Assembly: GCF_964199755.1 (NCBI RefSeq)
Contig: NC_133897.1
Coordinates: forward strand, 68,690,661-68,754,660
From: Larus michahellis
Taxonomy: Eukaryota > Chordata > Aves > Charadriiformes > Laridae
Direction of reading: 5' to 3'
Length of the DNA stretch: 64,000 nt
The stretch's first letter is position 1. Each line of letters starts with the position of its first letter. Of this stretch, positions 1 to 10,249 are shown in pieces. The notes beneath the pieces are model-generated. The model saw only the letters and a program-made list of their open reading frames with translations, had not been told where the DNA came from and did not search any database. The position numbers and the translations under genes were made by a program.

Positions 1-137
1 GCCTGAGAAGGCATTTGGATCCCGAAAGCATTTTGCGGCATCCGCTGGTGGTGACGAGACCAGGTGGGCTGTGAGAGAGGGGACTGAATCCCCATGGCCA
101 TTGTGTGAAACTTGAGGAATTGTGGCAATTTATGGAG
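1..137. other. Unassigned flank
   Basis: I see no gene or recognisable repeat here. The sequence ends at the 5-bp target duplication (tggag) of the adjacent solo LTR. Confidence 0.4.
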
Positions 138-673
138 TGTAACAAATAGCCAGATCCCTTAAACAGAAATGGCACTTATTTTATGATAGGGACAAAGTCA
201 ATAAAGCAAAAGCACAGCGCTGGGTGCATGACTCAAGTCAGAGGCACACCAGCTAACACTTCAACCATGTCTTATGTACATTGAATATTGCATACGTATT
301 CACTCGTTTAGACAGAGTAATTGTTGATAATGATTGATTATTATTAGTCCTTTTTCCCTTCTATTTGTGTGTTTCCTTCTGAATCTTCAGTTCCCTTTTC
401 CCATGCATCTGTTTCCTTCTGGTAGGATCAGCTCCCTTCTCCTATGCATCTGTTTCCTTCTGTTAATCACTTGTGGGGTCTTTTGGAGAAGTTCTTTTTT
501 GTTTCTCTCGGATGTTTTTCTTCATGATGTTTTTCTTCATAGTTGCTGTTAGTTGTTATCTTTGAGGTTTCTCATGTTTCCTAATTTACTAAAGGTTAGT
601 TATCCTTATAAGTCAAAGATTTATAGCCTTGTTATTATGGCAAAAGCCAACAATACCTTCACTATTTTTCACA
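138..673. mobile_element. Solo LTR, family A, copy 1 (5-bp target duplication)
   Basis: The element starts tgtaacaaatagcc and ends ctatttttcaca, so it has the TG...CA termini of an LTR. The five bases before it (tggag, 133-137) are repeated directly after it (674-678), a perfect 5-bp target-site duplication. A second copy with the same ends lies at 3019-3571. No internal retroviral sequence is present, so this is a solo LTR left by LTR-LTR recombination. A 5-bp duplication is typical of ERVL-like elements, which is a weak family hint. Orientation is unclear: an AATAAA lies near the left end on the plus strand, while a TATA-like stretch near the right end reads on the minus strand. Confidence 0.85.
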
Positions 674-3018
674 TGGAGACATTTCCTTGTGGAGAGGGAC
701 AGAGTGGGAAGGGCAGCAGCCCCTGTGTTCCCATCACTTGGAGTCTGTACCACTGCGGAACCTCGCTGGCATCTGCCCCCTTTGCAGGATGTCTGGCTCT
801 GCGGTTAAGCATACGTGCCCGCATCATCTAAAATGGCCTTTTTCTCCAAGGCCTGTTCTTTGAAGAGAAGGCGGTGAATTACTGCTTTAGGTCCCGAATA
901 ATATGTAGCAATTGAATGACCTTATAAGAAAGACTAACTCCAGTAGGAAGCAGAAATTTGTGTTCTCTCCCCGGGGATCAAGCATGCATTATATCTTAAA
1001 TAGAGTTGTTAGAGGGAAAGACTTGTTTGCTTGTATTGTAGGGAATGTCCAATTGCATCCAATGAGCTTGTTTGCAATTTCTAGTCGTGTATATTGCCAT
1101 GAAAATCAATGATTTTAACTGTTAAACACAGGAATTACACTTTGGGCTGGATTTCATTGAAACTTAGTCTGATGGCTTAGTTTTGCTGAGAGTGTGTCAA
1201 ATTGCCATCAGTTCACTTTCTGAATAGGTTCCTGAGTTTTAGGAGCCCTAGACCAGAATAAAGTTAGGAGCTGCTTGGAGTATGGCTATACTGCCACCAA
1301 GTATTTCTCAGAAATGAGGTGGTAGGCAGTCAATCTGCTTTTTCCTGAGTCTAAAAGAGTATTTGAGAACAGGCTTTACCAGAAGAGCTGCTTTGATTGG
1401 TTGCATAAGAAGTTGGGAAAAAAGACTGATGAATTGCCTTGGAAATGAGGAGATAAACTTTGGCTTTCTAAGCAAGTTGTGCAAGCCCTGAGGATTCAGC
1501 TGTTCTCAGGGAATTCAAAACTTTGCAGTAGGTGCTAATAGTTTGGAAAGTTAAGTCCCTTAAGTCAAGGCTTTCAGAGCCTTAGTTGGACAGGTCCTGA
1601 AAAGATCTTTATGGGCTCTTCCAGAGCCCTTCCCACTGCCCGATTGTGATTGAAGTTCTGAGTTGGAGCATTTCCTAATGACATATTTGGAAGGAGTCAG
1701 GCCCTGTATGTCTTAAGACCTGATCCAGACTGCCCGATTCTGATAGAAATTGTGTCAGTTGCTGCTGATGGTGTCTGAAGTAAAGAGGAGTTAGGTCAAA
1801 TTTGCAACTCATACAGATGCATACTCCAGACCTCCTGTGAGAAGCTCAACTGATCCCTGCTGCCCTGTTTTGGGCCATTAGTTAATGAAAATGCACTGAA
1901 GGCTGTAGTTAGTAGGAGTCCTGCAATGTTGAGTACTGGGAATGACATTCTAATGGTGAGCAAATGGATCCCCTTTTTCTCCGCAAATCGCTGAAGCAGG
2001 GCAGTTTTCCCTTGGGGCGGTTCTGCTCTGACAAGTGACTGGATGGAAAGAGCTGCCCAAGTGCAGCAGCCCTCCTGCCTGTGTGTGTTCAGAACTGCCT
2101 TTTTGCACCTTGCTGCTCCTCAGCCTGTTAGCAATTTATCTGCAACTGCCTCAGCTGTGAATGAATGAGTGCTATTTCATTCTAGCCCCTATGGCCACGG
2201 TGCCGAATGGGGTTTCGTATTGTGTCTCTGAGCACAATAAAGCTGGGAGAGTGTTAAAAAAGAGAGAACTGGAAGCATATGAAAATACAGGACTAAGCGA
2301 TGGAACAGTGTGGCTTGTTTTGCTCTAAGAGGGAGAGAGGTGATGTAGCAAATAAAAGAAAAAAGCAACTCACCCCAAAATAACCCCCCAAAAGCAAACC
2401 TGACCCAAAAGCCCTGATGTTTTTACTTATGCACGGAGCAAACTTGCAATGAAGTCCCTGAGGTGGCCCAAGAGCGTGAGCTGAGTGTGTTCCCTGGTTT
2501 GCTGCAAGCCCTGGTCTCCAGGAGCCTGTGCTGGCTATCTGCCAGTCCACTCCATGGCTCCAGGTGGGAGCAAGGCAAGGTGTGAAAAGAGAGTTGACAG
2601 CATGGCCCTCTCCCTGCTGGCTGTGGGCTTGAAGACCTTAAAGGCAGAGGGGCTCAGGAGCTCACAGAGGTATTCTTTTCTGTAGAACCAGTTTTCACAG
2701 CAAAGCTCCCCATGCATCTTTTATTCCTGCCATGAAGACGAAGCTTTTTTCTCACGAACCAGAGATGTGATGCTGCTTCTGTGCACATTGGCAAAGAACA
2801 CTCGCATTTGAAAGCTCTCATACTTCTTCTGTGATGAGGAAGACTCAGGAAGCAGGTAGAAGAGATGAGCCCAAGGCTTGTGTCGTGCCAAAGAGTAGGG
2901 GTGGAAGCTGGGGGGAAACAAGTTCTCCTTTGCTGCTGTGAATACCCACAGTAGCAGTAGTGAATTGGGTGTGGGAGTTAAGCAGGGTGATTTCCAAGGT
3001 GGTATTGGGGAAGGAAAG
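674..3018. other. Non-coding interval, nothing recognised
   Basis: This is AT-leaning DNA. Only short, unsupported reading frames occur, with no splice-supported exon or protein similarity that I recognise. An isolated AATAAA near 2236 is not linked to any gene I can see. Confidence 0.4.
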
Positions 3019-3571
3019 TGTAATAAACAGCCAGATCTCTTAAACAGAAATGGCACTTATTTTATGATAGGGACAAAGTCAATAAAGCAAAAGCACAGCG
3101 CTGGGTGCATGACTCAAGTCAGAGGCACACCAGCTAATACTTCACCCACGTCTTATATACATTGAATATTGCATACGTATTCACTATTTTAGGCAGAGTA
3201 ATTGTTTATGATGATTGATTATCATTAGTCCCTTTTCTCTTCTATTTGTGCGTTTCCTTCTGGCAGTTGTTTCTGAGGATCGATGATCTTCAGTTCCCTT
3301 TTCCCATGCATGTGTTTCCTTCTGGTAGGATCGATTATCATCAACTCCCTTCTCCTATGCATCTGTTTCCTTCTGTTAATCATTTGTGGGGTCTTTTGGA
3401 GAAGTTCTCTTTTGTTTCTCTCGGATGTTTTTCTTCATAGCTGCTGTTAGTTGTTATCTTTGAGGTTTCTCATGTTTCCTAATTTACTAAAGGTTAGTTA
3501 TCCTTATAAGTCAAAGATTTATAGCCTTGTTATTGTGGCGAAAGCCAACAATACCTTCACTATTTTTCACA
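3019..3571. mobile_element. Solo LTR, family A, copy 2 (5-bp target duplication)
   Basis: Same family as 138-673: it begins tgtaataaacagcc and ends ctatttttcaca. It is flanked by a different perfect 5-bp duplication, gaaag at 3014-3018 and 3572-3576. The different target sites show two independent insertions and not a segmental copy. Internal differences include an altered segment around 3265-3340, where copy 1 is shorter. Confidence 0.87.
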
Positions 3572-4094
3572 GAAAGCAATGTCAGTGTTGTGGCAGATGA
3601 GCAGTGAGAGCCATACCTGAGGCTTCTCTTCTGCCAGCTGCACAGCGGCAGTTCCCTCAGCCTGCCCTTGTGTGCCCTGTGCCGCAGCCCCTCACCAGAA
3701 GGGGACACAGGAGTCTGCATGCAGCCTCCAAAGTGCCTAAGAAGAGAGGAGAGCATTTTTTTTTCGCTTTTTAAGTCCCCACATTACCACTAGAGTTATT
3801 TCCTCAATTTGTGTCCGTGTGGAGGAGAAATGTTCCTTTTGAGCCTAGGCCCATGATCTATAGATGCTAAACATTTCTGACTGTGCCTAAGGATTGATTT
3901 TGTTGATGAACAAAGCGAGAGGCTTGCTCTGTTTGTTGCTCTGCATGTCTTTCTTGCTACTCGTGCTGACAAAGCAACTACAACAGGTTTTCCCTGGCCC
4001 TCCCTTCCCCTTCCCTCCTTCCCCTTAGTAGGTTGGTGTTGGTGTGTTTTTTTTTTTTGGTTTTTTTGGGTTTTTTTGTTTGTTTTTTTTTTTT
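3572..4094. other. Non-coding interval with a T-rich end
   Basis: No gene is seen. The right end (about 4048-4094) is a T-rich run with interspersed G that abuts the CR1 tail. Confidence 0.35.
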
Positions 4095-4152
4095 GTGGTT
4101 GGACTCGATGATCTCAGAGGTCCCTTCCAACCACTAAGATTCTGTGATTCCC
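4095..4152 (+). mobile_element. CR1 LINE 3' tail fragment
   Basis: The sequence has the standard CR1 3' end: ggttggactcgatgatctc, then gtcccttccaacc, then the terminal attctgtgattc. Only about 60 bp is present, a heavily 5'-truncated insertion. CR1 is the main LINE of birds. Confidence 0.85.
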
Positions 4153-4283
4153 TCCTTCCCCTTCTCCTTGCTTCCCAATGAGTCAAATCATGATGTTTCT
4201 GAAATGCCAGAGATTTTTCAGCTCCAAAACCACTTGCAAAGCCAGAGCAAAAGCCAAAGATGAAGAGATGGCTGGTGCTGGTT

Positions 4284-4402
4284 GCAGTGTCTTTTTCAGG
4301 GAATCTTCCCAGGCATAATCTTCTTCTTTCTTGGAAAAATCTTCCCAGGTATGGTGTTCTTTCTTGGGAAGAATCTTGCCAGGCAGTATCTTCTTCTTTT
4401 GT
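4284..4402. repeat. Short degenerate tandem repeat, about 35 bp x 3
   Basis: Three imperfect units share the pattern tcttctttcttgg...aatcttcccagg. They lie just before an LTR-related segment and may belong to it. No coding function is seen. Confidence 0.5.
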
Positions 4403-4439
4403 TTCTCCTTTGTTCCCCGCTAGGGGCACTTATTTTCCC

Positions 4440-4790
4440 CTTTGATGTCTGCTGCAGTAGCATGGTCCACCCCCCTTGCCAAGGACAGCCTTGTGTCAGG
4501 TTTCTCCCTTCTCCCAGGTGATGTGTAGCATGATTTGGGTGGAGGGAGGAGTGCCATAGTCCTACATGTTGAGCATGATCTCTCTAATCTTCATCAGCAT
4601 GTGTGGGGGTGTGCGCTTTCCTATGCATTTGGTGGCTAATGAAGCCAAGGTCACTTGTCAGGCACAATGGCCTTGAGAACTGAGAACTAGCAAGCTCACC
4701 ACACGAGTGGCAGAAGCATCCTGTCTTCGCAAGACAGGTCTGCCACGCTTTCAGGGGCCAGAAGCGTTAGCCTTCTGAGTTCTTTGAAGG
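4440..4790. mobile_element. LTR fragment, family B
   Basis: The block around 4515-4620 (tgatgtgtagcatgatttgg, then gagcatgatctct, then a ggggtgt run) matches the block around 43860-43955 closely, with related sequence on both sides. Two dispersed copies and the position of the second inside a provirus indicate an LTR-type repeat. I could not define its ends or a target duplication here. Confidence 0.55.
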
Positions 4791-5494
4791 TCAGGCCTGC
4801 ATTATTTCTTTCCTTATGGGTGTTTGAGGCCTTCCACTGAAGGCTTGGAGGGCCTTCTGCCCCTCGTCGGGGAATTTGCAGTCCGTCTCTTACAGTGCTC
4901 CCTTCAGCATGGGTGGCTATGGCTTTGCAATGGGTGAGCCTGATTTCCTTCCTCTTCTTCCCTTCCCTGTCTCCCTCCTCCTTCCTTCCTTCCTCTCTTT
5001 CCTTTCCTCCTCTTGGCAGGAAGGAGAGGGAAGAGACAGCTGTTGACAGCTGCCTTCTCTCAAGAGATGCCTTTCAACTGTGGAGATGCCCTGCAGCTCT
5101 TGTTGGGGTTTGTGTTGCATTCTGCCTCCTGTATTTTCTTCCGCCCCAGAAACTTGCCTTTGCTAGGCAGCCGCTCTCAATCCTTTTGCTGGGTTTCGGT
5201 ACGAGTTGCCTGCGCGCTTGGGTTTTGGAGCCTTCCGTCAGGCAATCGTGGGCATGAGGATGGCAGGTTTCCAAGTTGCCAGCTGCGCTTGCTTGGGACG
5301 AGCCCAGAACACACAACCCTTGGGAGCCTTGGCTTTGTTTCCAAGCTTTCTTGGTTGCCTTAGCACGTGTTTTGCACTTTTCTGTCAGCTGTTGCCATTT
5401 CTGCGTTTGCATCAAAGCATCTGTAAGGGTTCTTGTTGCCTCTCCAAGAGAAAAAGTCAAACTGGTGGGGCAGGGAAGGAAGGCAGGGAATGGG
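4791..5494. other. Non-coding interval
   Basis: It contains a pyrimidine-rich stretch (about 4950-5020). Overlapping frames on both strands look like low-complexity artefacts. I see nothing I can support as a gene. Confidence 0.35.
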
Positions 5495-5742
5495 TTCAAG
5501 CTGCAGCAGGGTAGGTTTAGGCTGGACATTAGGAAAAAATTCTTCAGAGAAAGAGTGGTCAGACACTGGAATAGGGTGCCCAGGGAGGTGGTGGAGTCAC
5601 CATCCCTGAATGTGTGTAAGACTCGTTTAGATGTGGTGTTAAGGGATATGGTGTAAGGGAGAACTTTGTAGAGTGGAGTTGGTGGTTGGACTTGATGATC
5701 CCAAGGGTCTTTTCCAAGCTAAATGATTCTATGATTTTATGT
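5495..5742 (+). mobile_element. CR1 LINE 3' fragment
   Basis: Plus-strand CR1 3' region: aggctggacattaggaaaaa, cactggaatagggtgcccag, ggtggtggagtcaccatccc, then the tail ggttggacttgatgatccc and attctatgatt. It is 5'-truncated and diverged from the other CR1 copies in the window, so it is an older insertion. Confidence 0.88.
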
Positions 5743-7604
5743 GAGGAGGGACGAGGAGTTTTGGGACTGGTTGTTGGAGCAGTTTGGAGAGTGCAGTTTG
5801 TTGTTTGTGTGCAGTGTCTTAGGGCAAAGTGAGGCTTGTCAAAGGGGCAGGTGTCTGTGTGTTTTTCCAAGAGCCTTGCTGTGCCCAAGTGAAACTGGGA
5901 GGATTCCCTGCGCAGGCTGCTCTGCCCCAACTGCCTGTCTCCCTGGGCTCCATTCCGTCCATCCCTCTAGATGTTAGAAAGCAAGCCAGCTTCCATCCCA
6001 TTTTACTTTTTCCTTGAAATCCAAGAGAAAAAAGATGGCTAATGTATGTGTAACCATATGTTACAGATATGTATGTGTAACCATGCATGGATACAAATTG
6101 CCCTTGAGTACCTTTGAGGTGAGAGCGATTCTACTTCCTTGCCCTTGTGAAATGAGGAAAGTTTTTTGTGCTTTGTCCGAGTGTGCTTGGGTCACAGTTT
6201 CACCAACTAAGGATGGCGACAAGCTTGTGATTGGTGTGGGAGGAAGTTCTTGTCTCTTGATTGCTCTGCTCTATGGAAAACTTGTTTTGCAATCCTTCAC
6301 ATGGTGGAAACATTAAACTTGCTGGGAAAACCTGGGAGGTGGAAATGTATGTTTGGCTGAAATCTCTTCCTGGAGGCACGTGTTCATGTGCATGTAGCGT
6401 TTTTAAGGTGAAAGTGCCAGGGAAATGCTGCTTTTCAAAGGTCTTTGTGTGATGGGAAGTGGCAGTCCCTGTGCAGGTTAAGCTGCCCCATGCTCCCTTT
6501 GGAACTCCCTGTCCTAATCTCTCTCCCTCTCAGCACCATTATCTGTCTGGTTTTCCAGGCTGTGAAGTGAAACTCTCAAGTTCTGGGAGCTTTTTGTGCT
6601 CTCTCTTGATTGCAGAGTGGTGTTTTAGCTTGAGAGCTGTGTGCTCTCTGTCTGCTCTGCCTGAAAATGCACGTGAAAGGAGCCTGCCTGGTTTATACGC
6701 CTATGGGTGAGGTGGCCAGCTGGCCCTTTCGGTGGGGTGGCTGGTGGTGGATGGCCAGAGTGATGGTCATCAGGAATTCCCGCTGTTGGTACTTGCCCTG
6801 TATCTGCTTGGGTCCAGGGGTGGAGATGGTGATTTCTGTGGCATCTCTGGGGTCTGGCTCTTGCCGCGAGACCTTTGATGTTGCAGGGGCGGGCTGCTGT
6901 AAGCTAAGTAAGCAATCTCTGACGAGAGCGCAGTGCTAGTTTTTGCGTGGCCAAAAGCCTGGCAATGTTTTTACCATGCAGGGTTGCACACCGGGTTCAT
7001 GAGCAGCTCCCAAAGGATGAGATTCAGATTGCAGGTCCCTTCCCTGTAGGAAGTGAGCAAAGAATGAAAAGGCACGGAGAAAAAGGACACTCTGCAAGTT
7101 CTTCATGCGAATGTCAGCGCTGCTGCCAAATTAAAAGTGATGTTTTCCTCCCCCATTAAAGCTGGCGTTCTGCGGGAGAGGATGTTTTACATGCCGCTGT
7201 GCGTGATGGGTAGAGGAGAATACTAAGCCCACTTAGTTGACATTGATTCCCCCCCCGACTCCCAAAGCTGTGATTATTACCGGGCCTGGATGCTGTTGCT
7301 AATGGGCATTTCCCTTGAAATGTACTCTGGAACGGGATCTCTGGGATTTTCAGATTTTTTAATTTGCCCTTATTTGCTGGCACTGTACCACATTTTATTA
7401 GTCTACAGGACTTCCCTTTCCCTCTTCCCCTTCTATTTCTTCTTCCCTTTCCCTTTCCTTCTGGCAAAAAAAGACTTTTGAAAAGAGTTACAGAGGAAAG
7501 TTGCAACAAAATCATATCACCTCCGACAAATCTTACACATTAACAGCGCTTGCAGTGGGCTTGGCATGTGCAAATACTCAGAAGCGAATTGCAAAACTAC
7601 CATT
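5743..7604. other. Non-coding interval
   Basis: No exon, RNA gene or repeat is recognised. Open frames here are short and lack splice or similarity support. Confidence 0.35.
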
Positions 7605-7935
7605 CCAACTCTGCTGTCAGGGGCAGGGACAACTTCCACCAGACAAGGTTACTCAAAGCCCCGTCCAACCTAGTCTTGAATACCTCCAGGGATGGGGCAT
7701 CCACAACCTCCCTGGGCAACCTCTTCCTGTGTCTCACCACCCTCACACAAAGAATTGCTTCCTCGTATCTGATCTAAATCTCCCCTCTTTCAGTTTGAAA
7801 TTGTTCCCTCTCATCCCATGGCTCCCCTCCCTGATCCAGAGCCCCTCCCCAGCTCTCCTGGAGCCCCTTTAGGGACTGGAAGGGGCTCTAAGATCTCCCC
7901 GGGGCCTTCTCTTCTCCAGGATGAACACCCCCAAC
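7605..7935 (-). mobile_element. CR1 LINE fragment abutting SENP unit 1
   Basis: Reverse-oriented CR1: cctccagggatggggc, ctccctgatccagag, ggactggaaggggctctaag, cttctcttctccagg. The half nearest SENP unit 1 (7827-7928) resembles the CR1 in the palindrome arms (36320-36865 and 44985-45530) more closely than the distal half does. It ends abruptly at 7935. In the other copies about 520 bp more lies between the CR1 and the unit, so this copy carries a deletion. Confidence 0.8.
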
Positions 7936-10249
7936 TCTCGGCAGCGTCACAAGTGTGCGAAGCCCAATGATGTGTGTCCCCCCACAACCCTGCCGAGGGC
8001 AGCAGGGCATTACTCACACCGCACACGCGCTCGCCCATCAGCACGGGAAAGAGCAAGCTCGTCATCTCCAAAAGGCCATTTTCTAAGGAGAAGCAAGGCC
8101 CAGCTCCCACACAACTGCTCATGCAGAGCACAGTGTGAACAGGCTGTTCCTCCCCAGGGGCTGGTCTCAGAGAACCTCCTGGGGGCACAAGGACACAAGC
8201 CCCGGCTGAACGGCCAGAGCCATGGAGACAGAGGGGACGCTGGCTGCTACGCGTACAATTTCCCCACCCCCTCAGACACAGAGGCTTTCAGCAGCCACAA
8301 GTGCTGCCAAGCCACCAGCAGCAGGTGTCCCCTGACAGGGTTTACTCCACACCAGTCCTTTGTGGGTTGCGTAGAGGACGGAGAAGGCACCAGGTAAGGT
8401 GTTCACAGCAGCATCACCCTGCTCCTTCCATCACACCCTTGAGCCCCCTCTGCTTAACGGGGGTGGCCCAGGAGGACCTGGGTAGTGTCCTTACCCCACT
8501 CCCCCCTCTGCAGGGCTTGTTTTCTGGATCGTTGGGGTTTTTTCCCCCCAAAAAAACGAAATTCTGCTTTTGTACTCAGCAGAGCACAGGGTCAGCCTCA
8601 AAACTGCATCCCCCAGACAGCAAGAACCGAAGGGAAGGGGAAAGGACAGTTCGAGCATTCAGCTACTGCGTCCTAGCGGTAATAAACAGCTAAAATCTTC
8701 CACGTCCTCCGGGAGCCTGGGAAGATGAAGTATCTCATGGAGGGACAAACCACGACACATTGCCTTTGCAATAGTTCTTCCTTTGGAGAACCTCCTCTGA
8801 TTTGGGGATGGATTAAGCTCATCAGTTTGAAAGCAGAGAGCGATGCGGCTGCTGACCCACACCACAGCCAAACCACCGCGTCAGCCGGCCCAGGAGAGCA
8901 GACCTTCAGGCGAGGAGCAGCACCGGGAAGGCTGATCCCACCCACGGTAACAGAGGGCATGGCCCCAAAATCAGCATCTTTCCCCCAAAGCTGAGGAGAG
9001 GAGAGACCGCATCAGTGGGCAGGAATCACCTCACATGATGGTAACTGCCATTACAGAAACAACACCACATGGTCATTTATACAAGCGTTCCAACACGGGG
9101 CTTCCAAACCAGCTACTGGGCAATTTTTCCTCTGTGATGGTCAAGGAAAGACCTGAAATCCCACTCCAGCTCTGGAGTGTAAGCTAGAGAGGGGGGAAAA
9201 ATGAAAGAAAGGGGGAAACCCCATGTTTAAATTGATCTAGCTGGGCCTGAGCGTAACAGAGCGAGGATCGACACAAGCTCTTCATTGGGCAGACGCCTGG
9301 AGGCAACGCCCGCGGCAGAGCAGCAATAATCTCCTACTTCGCTATTACTGGGATTCTCGCTGCTGAACAATGTCCTGGTTGTCCCTTCAGGATTTTGGGA
9401 CAATCGCTTGGAGGTTCTGGTGCTCTGATACCCAGCCTGGCCAGACTCGTCTTCCTCCAGAGACTGTGAGTGAGCAAAAACCCACATTGATATGTCAACT
9501 TTTTCTTCAATGACCAAAAAAAAAAAAATCACTCCCATTACCAGATCAAGTTTCATTCCAGTAAGGCTCTTTAAATAATTTAAATATTTATTTTAATAAA
9601 AATAAATAAATACTTCTCTTTTCACATTATAAAACTCCCTGGAGACAGAAAAAAAAACAAACCAACCCCAACCACAGGGGTTTCTCTCCCAAATCAAAAG
9701 ATGGTGAATGCTTTCTTCTGATGGTCATCACAAATCCACTTGTAGGCATCAAGTAGATGGTAGATTATTCCAGAAACAGAAGAAAACTCTCTTGGAGGAA
9801 ACAGTAGTTCAGCACCTTGTTGTTGGGATGAGAAGTTCAGCTCACACAACTGTTGCCACCACCAGGTGAGTCCCATTTGTCTATAACGTGACCACGTGTG
9901 CTGTGAGAGAAGTTCAGCTCATGCAACTCTTGCCACCACCAGATGAGTCCCATTCGTCCATGAGGTGGCCACGTGCGCTGCGAGGTGTGAGCAGCCCTCT
10001 CTGCGATGGAAGTTCACAGCATTTCTTCTTAAGCTTTCCCTTGGCCAGGTGACACCAACCTTTCCAGCTTGCACTTAAGGTGTGTTAGTTAATTTCAAAG
10101 AGAGTTACTGTCTCCAAAATAGGGGCAGGCGGGGGGTGGGGGGGCAAATAATCTTAACCACTACTTCTTAACCTACAGAGAAAAACGTCCAACAACGATA
10201 AGGTATGACAAAAATAACTAGAAGAAGGGTTACTCCTGTAGTGCGGGTC
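7936..10249. other. 3' flank of SENP unit 1
   Basis: Non-coding DNA shared by all three units. Near 9587-9592 the minus strand carries AATAAA within an AT-rich, ATTTA-containing stretch, the probable polyadenylation signal of the protease transcript. One exon-like segment (minus, about 8025-8090) is flanked by AG and GT in all copies but I do not recognise it. Confidence 0.45.

Noticed and set aside
4895-5656. Several overlapping 100-150-codon frames
   Set aside because: They overlap on both strands across a pyrimidine-rich stretch and a CR1 tail; no known domain is seen.
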